Positions 1 through 7,990 of a DNA stretch of 64,000 nt are shown here, piece by piece. The translations under genes were made by a program, and so were the position numbers. Under the pieces are notes generated by a model, which was not told the origin of the DNA, searched no databases, and worked only from the letters and a program-made list of their open reading frames with translations. The DNA lies in assembly GCA_021295955.1 (NCBI GenBank), contig JAGWBJ010000001.1:124001-188000 (forward strand). The letters run 5' to 3'. How positions within the stretch are numbered: position 1 is the stretch's first letter; every line of letters begins with the position of its first letter. The DNA is from Dehalococcoidia bacterium. GTDB lineage: Bacteria > Chloroflexota > Dehalococcoidia > Lucifugimonadales > JAGWBF01.

Positions 1-77
1 CGCAACGCGGCGGCGATGACCAGCGCCCCCAGCAGGGGGACGAACACGGTGGCCGTCAGAAGCCCGTTGAACTCCAT
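1..77 (-). CDS. nuoM: NADH-quinone oxidoreductase subunit M, N-terminal fragment
   Basis: Only the first 25 codons are in the window; the gene runs off the left edge. The reading from the ATG at 77 begins MEFNGLLTATVFVPLLGAL, a hydrophobic first membrane helix typical of antiporter-like complex I subunits. It follows nuoL on the same strand after 47 bases, the usual L-M order. Identity rests mainly on this context. Confidence 0.75.
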   Translation of the reverse strand, partial: MEFNGLLTATVFVPLLGALVIAAAL

Positions 78-124
78 TACGCTAGGCGCTCATACGCCGG
101 CCGGTGCCGACCGCGCAACGCTCC

Positions 125-2122
125 TTACCCCCAAATCAGAAATGCTCCTACTATCGCCGCCACTCCTACGGTGGTGACCACGGCGTAACCCTGGACCTGC
201 CCCGCCTGGACCAGGCTGATGGCCCGGCCTATGTTACGCGAGAACCAGCCGGTGAACTCCGCCACGTTGTCCACGATCCACCGGTCGAACCAGTCCAGGG
301 TACCGGCGATGACCCTGTAGAACAGCCGGTACGCGACCTGTCCCTCGAATAGGTGGTCCATGTAGTACCGCTCCGTAAGCAGCCGCTGCGCCGCCTTGAA
401 GGGCCAGCCCAGCCCGTCCAGAGACACCCTGGGCCACACGTACAACAGCGTGGCCACCCCGATGCCCCCGGCCGCGACCAACACCGAGACGGAGGCCAGT
501 GGGAAGCTGAACTTCTCCAACGCCACCGCTGCGCCCCCGGGCCCAACGATGAAGTCGTTGAACCAGTGGGGAGCGACCCCCAGGAACCCCTCCTTGAACC
601 CCAGCGGGTTCACCAGATAGCCGGATACCACGGCGGCCAGGGCCAGGACCAGCATGGGCCCGACCATGGAGGGCGGGGACTCGGCCAGGTGCACGTCGTG
701 GGACCCCGCCGCGGGAGCGCCCTCACCCTGCTCCTGGAACTCCTTCTCCGCGCCGCCCCTGAACTGCCCGTGGAAGGTCATGTAAATCATCCGGAAGGCG
801 TACACGGCCGTCAAGAACACGGCGACTATCAGCAGCCAGAACACCACGGCGTCCACCGTCCCATGACCCCGCCAAGCGTGCAGCAGTATCTCGTCCTTGC
901 TCCAGAAGCCCGACAGCGGGAATATGCCCGCCAGGCTCAGGGCCCCTATCAGGGTCGCTGCGTAGGTCCAGGGCATTACACGCCTCAGACCGCCCATGTA
1001 CCGCATGTCGAAGGTGCCGGCCGCGTGGTTTACGCTCCCGGCTCCCATGAACAGCAAGCACTTGAAGAAGGCGTGGTTGAACAGGTGGAATATGGCCGCG
1101 CCAAAGGCCCCCACGCCCAGGGCCGCCATCATGTACCCGAGCTGGCTCACGGTGGAGTAGGCCATGACCCGCTTGATGTCGTTGGACGCCAACCCCATGG
1201 TGGCCGAGAAGATGGCCGTGAACGCGCCCACGACGGCCACCGCGCTCATCGCGTCCTGGGAGGCCTCGAACACGGGGAAGAACCGGGCCACCAGGAACAC
1301 CCCCGCGGCGACCATCGTCGCGGCGTGTATGAGGGAGCTCACGGGGGTCGGGCCCTCCATGGCGTCGGGAAGCCAGACGTGCAGCGGGAACTGGGCCGAC
1401 TTCCCCGCCGCCCCGGCGAAGATGCCCACCGCCAGCCACGTAACGGCCATGCTGCCCAGGAGGCCCATCCCGATGCCCTCGTGGATGTCGGCGATCTCCA
1501 GAGGGTTCAACCCGGCGTCGTTGAAGGTCGACCCGTTGAAGAACAGGTACAGGATCGCCAGGAGGAAGCCCACGTCCCCGATCCGCGTCACCAGGAACGC
1601 CTTCTTGGCGGCGGCCGCGGCGGAGGGGCGGTTGTACCAGAACCCGATGAGCAGGTAGGAGCACACTCCCACCAGCTCCCAGAAGACGTAGAGCTGCACG
1701 ATGTTGCTGGACAACACCAGGCCCACCATGGACGCGGTGAAGAGGCACATCAGGGCAAAGTAGCGGGGGTACCCCGGGTCGCCCTTCATGTAGCCCATGG
1801 AGTAGACCTGGACCATGAGGCTGACGCCCGTTACCACCACCAGCATCACCGCCGTGAGGTGGTCCACCATCAGGCCTACGCGTATCTCCAGCGCCCCGAC
1901 GGTGAGCCACGGGTGGGAGGCGAACTCCAGGTCCGCCCGCCCCTCGATGGCCGAGTACAGCAGCCACGACGACAGGCCAAGGGACCCGGCGATGGCCAGG
2001 ATGGTGACGTAGGCGCTCTGCCGGGGGTACGCCTTGAGGAAGGGCCGGATGACCAGCGATATCAGAAGAAACGCCGCCAGCGGCAGGAAGAATATGGCCC
2101 AGACGGCCCCTTCGGAGATCAC
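125..2122 (-). CDS. nuoL: NADH-quinone oxidoreductase subunit L (proton-pumping antiporter-like subunit)
   Basis: Membrane-arm proton-pumping subunit of complex I, about 665 residues, the usual NuoL size. The chosen start is GTG at 2122, preceded by AGGGA eight bases upstream, so the protein opens MISEGAVWAIFFLPLAAF with a membrane helix. Open frame continues upstream to an ATG at 2290, but that extension is Pro/Arg-rich, does not resemble NuoL and overlaps the preceding small gene. Proton-channel residues are visible: Glu149 in FWELVGVCSYLL, Lys241 in AGKSAQFPLHVWLP, His248 and His266. The C-terminal lateral-helix region is present, ending in a hydrophobic helix. It lies between the small DUF2007-like gene and nuoM. 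Confidence 0.96.
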   Translation of the reverse strand: MISEGAVWAIFFLPLAAFLLISLVIRPFLKAYPRQSAYVTILAIAGSLGLSSWLLYSAIEGRADLEFASHPWLTVGALEIRVGLMVDHLTAVMLVVVTGVSLMVQVYSMGYMKGDPGYPRYFALMCLFTASMVGLVLSSNIVQLYVFWELVGVCSYLLIGFWYNRPSAAAAAKKAFLVTRIGDVGFLLAILYLFFNGSTFNDAGLNPLEIADIHEGIGMGLLGSMAVTWLAVGIFAGAAGKSAQFPLHVWLPDAMEGPTPVSSLIHAATMVAAGVFLVARFFPVFEASQDAMSAVAVVGAFTAIFSATMGLASNDIKRVMAYSTVSQLGYMMAALGVGAFGAAIFHLFNHAFFKCLLFMGAGSVNHAAGTFDMRYMGGLRRVMPWTYAATLIGALSLAGIFPLSGFWSKDEILLHAWRGHGTVDAVVFWLLIVAVFLTAVYAFRMIYMTFHGQFRGGAEKEFQEQGEGAPAAGSHDVHLAESPPSMVGPMLVLALAAVVSGYLVNPLGFKEGFLGVAPHWFNDFIVGPGGAAVALEKFSFPLASVSVLVAAGGIGVATLLYVWPRVSLDGLGWPFKAAQRLLTERYYMDHLFEGQVAYRLFYRVIAGTLDWFDRWIVDNVAEFTGWFSRNIGRAISLVQAGQVQGYAVVTTVGVAAIVGAFLIWG

Positions 2123-2192
2123 CTGTCCATCCCTGACGACGGGGCCGGCGTGCCCGATGGGCGCCTTCCCGGGGGCCAATGCCCGGAGTCGA

Positions 2193-2387
2193 TCATAGCT
2201 TCCTGAGAATCTCCTCTGCCACGTGCTCCCTGCCCCGGGGCACCATGATACGGAAGGTGGCCCGTTCGCTCCAGTCCAGGATGTCTCCATCGTTTAGTAT
2301 GCGGACGGGCAGGCCTTCGCCCTCGAACACTTCTTTCCACATCTCGGCGGTTATCAGGCTGGTCACCCTTTTGAATTCTGTCCACAT
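2193..2387 (-). CDS. Small DUF2007-like putative signal-transducing protein
   Basis: A 64-residue soluble protein (MWTEFKRVTSLITAEMW...) inside the nuo operon between nuoK and nuoL. The pattern of an N-terminal helix followed by LPVRILNDGD and a C-terminal helix ending EEILRKL resembles the DUF2007 family of small predicted signal transducers, which often carry a core like 'G-I-P-a-x-i-x-n'. The resemblance is by eye, so the family name is tentative. Same strand as its neighbours, 110 bases after nuoK and 70 bases before nuoL. A longer overlapping frame (2119-2385) has a low-complexity product and is a shadow. Its function in relation to complex I is unknown. Confidence 0.65.
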   Translation of the reverse strand: MWTEFKRVTSLITAEMWKEVFEGEGLPVRILNDGDILDWSERATFRIMVPRGREHVAEEILRKL

Positions 2388-2409
2388 CTCTCTGCTACTT
2401 CCGTCGCGC

Positions 2410-2445
2410 CGTCCCCGTTTCTCCGACCCGTCCCCGTTTCTCCGA
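2410..2445. repeat. Two-copy 17-bp direct repeat between nuoK and the DUF2007-like gene
   Basis: The 17-base unit CGTCCCCGTTTCTCCGA occurs at 2410-2426 and again at 2429-2445. It lies in the only sizeable untranslated gap of the nuo operon. No stem that would act as a terminator is evident. Confidence 0.7.
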
Positions 2446-2497
2446 AAGGAGGCGGAGGGTTCCCGCCTACTTCGAGGACGGAGATGGAGTAGGCTCC

Positions 2498-2827
2498 CTA
2501 CCTCCGCATCAAGTTCGCCTGGGTGACGTCCACCGTCTCCCTGTTCCGGTAGAGGGCGATGACGATACCCAGCCCAAGGGCTATCTCCGCGGCGGCCACG
2601 GCTATTATGAACAGGGCGAACACCTGCCCGGTGAGTATACGCCCTAGCTGCGCGTCCACTCCCGCGGGCTCCACGTACTTAGCGAAGGCTACCAGAGCGA
2701 CGTTCACGGCGTTGAACATCAGCTCGACGGACATGAGCACCGTGATGACGTTGCGCCGGGCCATCGCCCCGTAGAGGCCGATGGAGAAGAGCACCGCGGA
2801 AACGATGAGGAGCTGCTCTAGGCCCAT
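2498..2827 (-). CDS. nuoK: NADH-quinone oxidoreductase subunit K
   Basis: Small three-helix membrane subunit of complex I, 109 residues, close to the family norm of about 100. The conserved membrane glutamates are visible in MSVELMFNAVN (about residue 36) and in AAAEIALGLGI (about residue 72). Starts seven bases after nuoJ on the same strand. Part of the proton-translocation chain between NuoA/J/H and the antiporter subunits. Confidence 0.97.
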   Translation of the reverse strand: MGLEQLLIVSAVLFSIGLYGAMARRNVITVLMSVELMFNAVNVALVAFAKYVEPAGVDAQLGRILTGQVFALFIIAVAAAEIALGLGIVIALYRNRETVDVTQANLMRR

Positions 2828-2834
2828 CCCTGCG

Positions 2835-3398
2835 TCACCTCTCCCGCACCAGGACCAGCGCTCCTATCACCGCCGCCAGCAGGAGGACCGACGCGATCTC
2901 GAAGGGCAGCACGAAATCGTTGATGAGCAGCTCCCCCAGGCCGGACCGGTCCGCCGCCGGTCCGATACTCGCCCGGTCGTCGTCGGGTATGCCTCCCACC
3001 GAGTTGGTCTGCACCATCTCGATGCTCTCGGCAAGCTCGGTACGGTCCGACAGCAGGCTCCAGTCCGTGTCCACCGCCACGAACACCAGGGCCGCCAGTA
3101 TCAGGGCGGGGAGCAGCACCGCCGCCGGCTGCAGCCGGTTGGGCAGGTTCCCAAGCTGCACGTCCCTTGTCAGCATGATGGCGAATATGATGAGGATGGC
3201 GATGGCCCCGGCGTAGATCAGCACCTGGACCACCGCCAAGAACTCCGCGTTCATCATGACGTACAGCCCGGCCACGGCCAGAAACACCAACACCAGCATC
3301 AGGGCCGCCCGAAACACGTCCCTCAGCAGGACGACGGCGAGGGCCCCCACGATGGCCGCCACGGACAGTACCCAGAAGATGATGTCCTGAAAGAGCAT
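2835..3398 (-). CDS. nuoJ: NADH-quinone oxidoreductase subunit J
   Basis: Membrane subunit of complex I, 187 residues with five predicted helices. The family segment around AEFLAVVQVLIYAGAIAIL is present, including the region that forms the pi-bulge helix of the proton path. A soluble acidic loop (about residues 115-150) precedes the last helix. It sits between nuoI and nuoK with gaps of only eight and seven bases, so it is operonic. Confidence 0.95.
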   Translation of the reverse strand: MLFQDIIFWVLSVAAIVGALAVVLLRDVFRAALMLVLVFLAVAGLYVMMNAEFLAVVQVLIYAGAIAILIIFAIMLTRDVQLGNLPNRLQPAAVLLPALILAALVFVAVDTDWSLLSDRTELAESIEMVQTNSVGGIPDDDRASIGPAADRSGLGELLINDFVLPFEIASVLLLAAVIGALVLVRER

Positions 3399-3406
3399 TC
3401 TACCGG

Positions 3407-4057
3407 CTACTCTTCCCGGCCGTCTTCGACGGCGCCCGGTGGTCGACTGGAGTCCGGCCCGGCGCCCACGCCTATGCGCCGGGTAAGGGGCTGGGGCCTT
3501 CTGGCGTTCTCCGGGAACTTCCCGCCCGCCTTCTCGTCCTGGTGCCAGGTCCAGCCTTCCCTACCGACCTCCCGCCACGACCTGGGCTGGCCCTCGTGGG
3601 GATTGTACCCGGCCCCCTCGAGCTGAGGGCGGAACCAGGTGCTGGGGCGTTTCTCGGCCTGCCGCAGCTCGTCGATTGGAATCACCAGCTTGCTCCGCTC
3701 GTACCTGCCTCTCTCGAAGCCGCTGCCCATGAAGAGGGCGTCGTAGGGGCACGCCTCGACACAGAGGCCGCAGAACATGCAGCGGCCGATGTCGATGTCG
3801 AACACCTCCAGGTTGTACTTGTCACCTTCCTGGGGAGCGGTGCCGCTGGGCTCCGTTACTATTTTTATAATGCCCAGCGGGCAGTATTTGGCGCAGGAGG
3901 CGCACCCCGTGCACCGCTCCTCGTACCAGGCGAACTCCTCGCCGCGGAACCGGGGGTGCTGCTGCGCCCGCTCCTCGGGGTACTGGATGGTGAAGGGCTT
4001 ACGAAACAGGTTCTTGAAGGTAATCGCCAGGCCCTTGGCAAGACCGAATCCGTACAC
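3407..4057 (-). CDS. nuoI: NADH-quinone oxidoreductase subunit I (2[4Fe-4S] ferredoxin-like)
   Basis: Peripheral-arm electron-transfer subunit carrying clusters N6a and N6b. Two C-x2-C-x2-C-x3-C-P motifs are present: CTGCASCAKYCP near residue 50 and CMFCGLCVEACP near residue 93. The protein is 216 residues, longer than many NuoI, because of a charged Pro/Arg-rich tail after about residue 140 (with FRPQLEGAGYNPHEGQP then ending EDGREE). It follows nuoH by three bases. In a complex lacking NuoEFG, NuoI and its neighbours are the likely docking place for ferredoxin; that role is inferred from other NuoEFG-less complexes. Confidence 0.95.
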   Translation of the reverse strand: MYGFGLAKGLAITFKNLFRKPFTIQYPEERAQQHPRFRGEEFAWYEERCTGCASCAKYCPLGIIKIVTEPSGTAPQEGDKYNLEVFDIDIGRCMFCGLCVEACPYDALFMGSGFERGRYERSKLVIPIDELRQAEKRPSTWFRPQLEGAGYNPHEGQPRSWREVGREGWTWHQDEKAGGKFPENARRPQPLTRRIGVGAGPDSSRPPGAVEDGREE

Positions 4058-4060
4058 TCG

Positions 4061-5353
4061 CTACCCCTCCTCGCGACTTCCGGGGCCCGCTGCGCCGGCC
4101 CTCAGAGGCACTACCTGGGCGGTACGCCGGGGCGGCCTGACCTTCTCCTTGATCACGTTGCCGGCAAAGGAGAGCACCACGACGGCCACCGACATGTTGA
4201 TGGCGACCATGATTCCCAGGTCCGCCCGGGTCAGCTGTCCGCCGTCGCCCCGGAGCCAGTAGACCAGGATGGCGGTGACGAACAGATTGAGCAGGCTCAC
4301 CGGGAACAGGAACTTCCACGCGAAGGCCATGATCTGGTCCACCCGCAGACGGGGGAAGGTGAACCTTATCCACTCGAACAGGAGCACGAAGAACACGACC
4401 TTGCTCAAGAACCACAACGCACCGAGCTGGCCCGACAGGAATGGCCCCGACCAGCCTCCCAGGAACAGGGTCGCCATCACCGCCGAGGCGGCGAGCACTC
4501 CCCCGAACTCGGCGGCCTGGATGAGAGCAAACTTGGTCCCGCTGTACTCGGTGTGGAACCCTGCTACCAGCTCCGACTCGGCCTCGACGATGTCGAAGGG
4601 CGTGCGGTTCAGCTCCGCCGATATGGCCAGCATGAACACGATGATGCCCAGGGGCTGCACCAGGATAAAGGGGATGGTCTGGGCCTCCACCACGTCCACC
4701 AGGCTCATGGAGCCTGCCAGCAACACCACTCCGACCAGGGACAGCACCGCGGGTATCTCATAGCTTATGAGCATGGCCACGCCCCGCATCGCCCCGAACA
4801 AGGCGTAACGGTTGCCCGACGCCCAGCCTGCCATGAACACTCCCAGGCTGCCCACGGAGGTCACCGCCAGGACGTACAGTACGCCCACGTTCAGGTCCGC
4901 AAGGAACGTGTTCCTGGCAAAGGGCACCACCGCCAACCCCAGCAGCACGGGCACCATCATGACTATTGGGACCAGGGTAAAGGCAATCTTGTCCGCCTCC
5001 CGCGGGACCAGGTCCTCCTTGGTGATGAGCTTGACCAGGTCTACGATGGGCTGCAGCAGGCCGAAGGGGCCCCACCGGTTGGGCCCAACCCGGTTGTGGA
5101 CCCTGCCCATCAACCGCCGCTCGCCCCACACGAAGATGGCGGCCCCCAGGAGAACGCCGTTGACCAGGATGAACATGATGGCGAAGCCGGAGATGAAGTA
5201 GTCCAGAGCGCATAGCTGCTCGGGCAGCAGCTTGCCGACGTTGTTGTATATCTGACGGAACAGGACGCTGTCGTAGAGCGCCGAGCCGCTGTCCAGGGCG
5301 CAGCCGTTGGGCAGGCTGAGCGGACTCAAGGCCACGTTGAGGGGAAGGCTCAC
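4061..5353 (-). CDS. nuoH: NADH-quinone oxidoreductase subunit H
   Basis: Membrane subunit forming the quinone-access chamber, 430 residues. Recognised by GERRLMGRVHNRVGPNRWGP (about residues 77-96), the acidic loop segment ELNRTPFDIVEAESELVAGF, and the following GTKFALI. The N-terminal 30 residues are longer than usual but begin at an ATG four bases inside the end of nuoD (ATGA-type overlap), so the start is kept. The C-terminal tail after the last helix is basic and about 35 residues long. Operonic with nuoD and nuoI. Confidence 0.96.
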   Translation of the reverse strand: MSLPLNVALSPLSLPNGCALDSGSALYDSVLFRQIYNNVGKLLPEQLCALDYFISGFAIMFILVNGVLLGAAIFVWGERRLMGRVHNRVGPNRWGPFGLLQPIVDLVKLITKEDLVPREADKIAFTLVPIVMMVPVLLGLAVVPFARNTFLADLNVGVLYVLAVTSVGSLGVFMAGWASGNRYALFGAMRGVAMLISYEIPAVLSLVGVVLLAGSMSLVDVVEAQTIPFILVQPLGIIVFMLAISAELNRTPFDIVEAESELVAGFHTEYSGTKFALIQAAEFGGVLAASAVMATLFLGGWSGPFLSGQLGALWFLSKVVFFVLLFEWIRFTFPRLRVDQIMAFAWKFLFPVSLLNLFVTAILVYWLRGDGGQLTRADLGIMVAINMSVAVVVLSFAGNVIKEKVRPPRRTAQVVPLRAGAAGPGSREEG

Positions 5354-6456
5354 CGGTCAACCTCCCCCATGTTGATGTCGACGCTGCCCAGGCTCACGAT
5401 CATGTCCGCCAGCTTCCATCCCACGAGCAGGTCCTTGGTCACGTGTAGGTTCAGCAGGGACGGGGAGCGTATCTTGCACCGGTAGGGGGAGATACCCCCG
5501 TCGCTGACCAGGTAGAAGCCGAGCTCTCCCTTGGGAGACTCGACCCTGGCGTAGGCCTCGGCGCCGGCCGGGGGCCTCAGCACCAGGGGAAGCTCCGTCT
5601 TGACGGGGCCATCGGGGATCTGGTCCAAACACTGGTCCACGATGCGCAGGCTCTGCCGCATCTCCTGCATGCGGACCCAGAACCGGTCCAGGTTATCGCC
5701 GTTGCTCCCCACCGGGACGTCGAACTCCATCCTGTCGTACACGTCGTAGGGGTCCGCCTTGCGCCAGTCCCACCGCAGGCCGCTGCCCCGCAGCACGGGG
5801 CCGCTGGTGGAGCACTCGATGGCCCGCTCCTGGGAGAGGAGCGCCACGCCCCTGGTCCTCACCAGGAGTATCTCGTTCTCCAACAGGAGCTGCTCCAGCT
5901 CACCGATGTAGGAGGGCAGCTCCCTCAGCAGCTGGCGCAATCGCGGCCAGAAGTCCTCCGGAGCGTCGAAGAACACCCCCCCGGGACGCATGTAGCTGAC
6001 GGTTATGCGCGCCCCGCACAGCATCTCGAACAGCTCCAGGATGCGCTCCCGCTCCCTGAAGCAGTACATCAAGGGCGTCCCGAGGGCCCCCAGGTCCTGG
6101 AGGAAGAACCCGGTGGCCACCAGGTGGCTGGCGACCCTCTGGAGCTCGGCAGCTATGACTCTGAGGTACTTTGCCCGCTCGGGCACCTCGATGCCCATCA
6201 GCTTTTCCACCGCCAGGCAATACGCCTGGTTGTTGGTCATCGAGGCGACGTAGTCCAGACGGTCCGTCAGGGTGACAATCTGGACGTAGTTGCGCTCCTC
6301 GGCCAGCTTCTCGGTGCCCCGGTGCAGGTACCCGAACACGGGCTCCACGTCCACTATGACCTCGCCGTCGAAGGTGACCCTCAGCCTGAACACGCCGTGG
6401 GTGCTTGGGTGCTGGGGTCCGATGTTGACGGTGAGCGGCTCGGTCCTGATGGGCAT
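5350..6456 (-). CDS. nuoD: NADH-quinone oxidoreductase subunit D
   Basis: 49-kDa-type subunit that lines the quinone site with NuoB; homologous to the large subunit of [NiFe] hydrogenases. The start is ATG at 6456, giving MPIRTEPLTVNIGPQHPSTH; the motif GPQHPSTHGVFRL is the family N-terminus. Two bases separate it from the nuoC stop. A longer open frame to 6576 overlaps nuoC and is discarded. Other family landmarks are GYLHRGTEKL, NNQAYCLAVEKL, RPGGV and the C-terminal DINMGEVDR. About 368 residues, overlapping nuoH by four bases. Confidence 0.97.
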   Translation of the reverse strand: MPIRTEPLTVNIGPQHPSTHGVFRLRVTFDGEVIVDVEPVFGYLHRGTEKLAEERNYVQIVTLTDRLDYVASMTNNQAYCLAVEKLMGIEVPERAKYLRVIAAELQRVASHLVATGFFLQDLGALGTPLMYCFRERERILELFEMLCGARITVSYMRPGGVFFDAPEDFWPRLRQLLRELPSYIGELEQLLLENEILLVRTRGVALLSQERAIECSTSGPVLRGSGLRWDWRKADPYDVYDRMEFDVPVGSNGDNLDRFWVRMQEMRQSLRIVDQCLDQIPDGPVKTELPLVLRPPAGAEAYARVESPKGELGFYLVSDGGISPYRCKIRSPSLLNLHVTKDLLVGWKLADMIVSLGSVDINMGEVDR

Positions 6457-6458
6457 CG

Positions 6459-6914
6459 CTAGTACTGCACCACGTCCTCGAAGTCCTTGCGCAGGGGATG
6501 CCCCTGGAAGCCCTCCCACAGCATGATGCGCTTGTGGTTGGGATGGTCGGAGAAGCGGACGCCCATAAGGTCCCACACCTCCCGCTCCTGGAGCTCGGCG
6601 CCGGGCCAGACTCCGACCAGCGAAGGGACGGTGGGCTCGTCCCGGCCGTAGAGACGCGCCTTCACGACGGCGCCGTGGTTCTTCTCCAGGGACGTCAGGT
6701 GGTAGACCATCTCGAAGTGGTCGATGTAGTCCACGGCGGTGACGGCGTTGAGGTAGGTCAGCCGCAGCTCCGGGTCCCCTTTGAGGAAGGTCATCACGTC
6801 GACCAGCCTCTCGGGCTTCACCCAGACGGCCGACTCGCCTTCCTCTTCGACAGCGTCCGGATGCTCCTGCCGGAGACGCTGGACGAGCTCGTCTCCCCCC
6901 AGCACCCTAGTCAT
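6459..6914 (-). CDS. nuoC: NADH-quinone oxidoreductase subunit C
   Basis: 30-kDa-type subunit, 151 residues, unfused to NuoD. Family landmarks are YHLTSLEKNHGAVVKARL and the C-terminal EREVWDLMGVRFSDHPN...LRKDF. The ATG at 6914 shares its first base with the nuoB stop. Part of the connecting module B-C-D-I. Confidence 0.96.
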   Translation of the reverse strand: MTRVLGGDELVQRLRQEHPDAVEEEGESAVWVKPERLVDVMTFLKGDPELRLTYLNAVTAVDYIDHFEMVYHLTSLEKNHGAVVKARLYGRDEPTVPSLVGVWPGAELQEREVWDLMGVRFSDHPNHKRIMLWEGFQGHPLRKDFEDVVQY

Positions 6915-7531
6915 TACTGCCCCGCAACCGGGCCCTTGAGACTGTACTTCTTGATCTTCTCGTGGAGCTGCATGATCCCGTACAGGAGGGCGTCGGGGCG
7001 GGGCGGGCAGCCGGGCACGTACACGTCCACGGGGACGATGTGGTTGACTCCCGGGACCACGCTATAACAGGAGTAGTAGGGGCCGCCGCTGGTGGCGCAC
7101 ACGCCCATGGAGATGACCCACTTGGGCTCCCCCATCTGGTCGTAGATGCGCCGGATGGCGGGCGCCATCTTCCACGTGACGGTCCCGGCGACGATCATCA
7201 GGTCGGCCTGGCGGGGGGTGGCCCGAAACACCTCCATCCCGAAACGGGCTATGTCGAACCGGCCCATGGCGGTGGCCATCATCTCGAAGGCGCAGCACGC
7301 CAAGCCGAAGGCCACCGGCCACAGGGCCCCCTTTCGACCCCAGTTCAGGAGGGCGTCCACCGACGTGACCATCACGTTGCGCTCCAGGTCGTCGGGCACC
7401 TGGATCAGGGGTTCGGGGTAGGGGCCGGTGCGGGCCTGCCGCAGGGTCTCGACGGTGACCCCTTCCTCCCGGTCCAGCGACAGGGTGCGCGTGTAGAGAG
7501 GCCCTTCGCCCGGGTCGATCTGCGCGGCCAT
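6914..7531 (-). CDS. nuoB: NADH-quinone oxidoreductase subunit B
   Basis: Carries the terminal [4Fe-4S] cluster N2. The tandem cysteines (ACCAFE, about residue 78), [10 protein letters not shown] and [14 protein letters not shown] supply the ligands. The start chosen is ATG at 7531 ([10 protein letters not shown]) with GGAGG four bases upstream; an in-frame ATG at 7552 would overlap nuoA. 205 residues, with a 50-residue extension before the conserved core. Separated from nuoA by one base. Confidence 0.96.
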   Translation of the reverse strand: MAAQIDPGEGPLYTRTLSLDREEGVTVETLRQARTGPYPEPLIQVPDDLERNVMVTSVDALLNWGRKGALWPVAFGLACCAFEMMATAMGRFDIARFGMEVFRATPRQADLMIVAGTVTWKMAPAIRRIYDQMGEPKWVISMGVCATSGGPYYSCYSVVPGVNHIVPVDVYVPGCPPRPDALLYGIMQLHEKIKKYSLKGPVAGQ

Positions 7532-7532
7532 G

Positions 7533-7916
7533 CTACCTCCACTCCAGGTCACGCTTGCGCCACGCGTAGGCCCAGGCCACCATGAGTATCAGGATGAAGA
7601 CGACCATCTCCACCAGCGCGAACAGGGGAAGCTGATTGAACTTGGCCGCCCACGGGTAGATGAATATGACCTCCACGTCAAAGACGACGAAGAGGAGAGC
7701 GTACATGTAGTAGCGGAAGTTGAACTGTCCCCAGCGTCCTCCGATGGTCTGCATCCCGCACTCGTACACGTCGAGCTTGACGGGATCGGGTTTCCGGGGA
7801 CGAATGCGGACCCGGGAGGCCAGCCACGAGACCAGCATCATGCTGGAGGGGACGATCACGGCTACGACGGCGAATATGGCTATGAGGCCGTACTGCCGAA
7901 AATAGTCGTCTAGCAT
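7533..7916 (-). CDS. nuoA: NADH-quinone oxidoreductase subunit A
   Basis: Three-helix membrane subunit, 127 residues, first gene of the operon. Landmarks are [14 protein letters not shown], which contains the conserved loop cysteine, and [12 protein letters not shown] with the membrane acidic pair. A good promoter lies 36-64 bases upstream. Confidence 0.97.
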   Translation of the reverse strand: MLDDYFRQYGLIAIFAVVAVIVPSSMMLVSWLASRVRIRPRKPDPVKLDVYECGMQTIGGRWGQFNFRYYMYALLFVVFDVEVIFIYPWAAKFNQLPLFALVEMVVFILILMVAWAYAWRKRDLEWR

Positions 7917-7951
7917 ACCTGCTGGCGGTCAACCCCCTAGAATCCGCAGCG

Positions 7952-7980
7952 AATATACCACAGGCATAGGTCCAGCGCAA
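7952..7980 (-). promoter_or_regulatory. Predicted sigma70-type promoter of the nuo operon
   Basis: Read on the minus strand: TTGCGC at 7980-7975, a 17-base spacer, then TATATT at 7957-7952. A TG dinucleotide one base before the -10 makes it an extended -10. Transcription would start near 7945, about 28 bases before the nuoA ATG. Confidence 0.6.
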
Positions 7981-7990
7981 GCAAAAACCC

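Noticed and set aside
353-2206. Long open frame antisense to nuoL (and similar long antisense frames opposite nuoH, the amidases and gldG)
   Set aside because: They mirror GC-rich codon usage of the real genes, have Pro/His/Gln/Arg-rich products without known domains, and are shadows.
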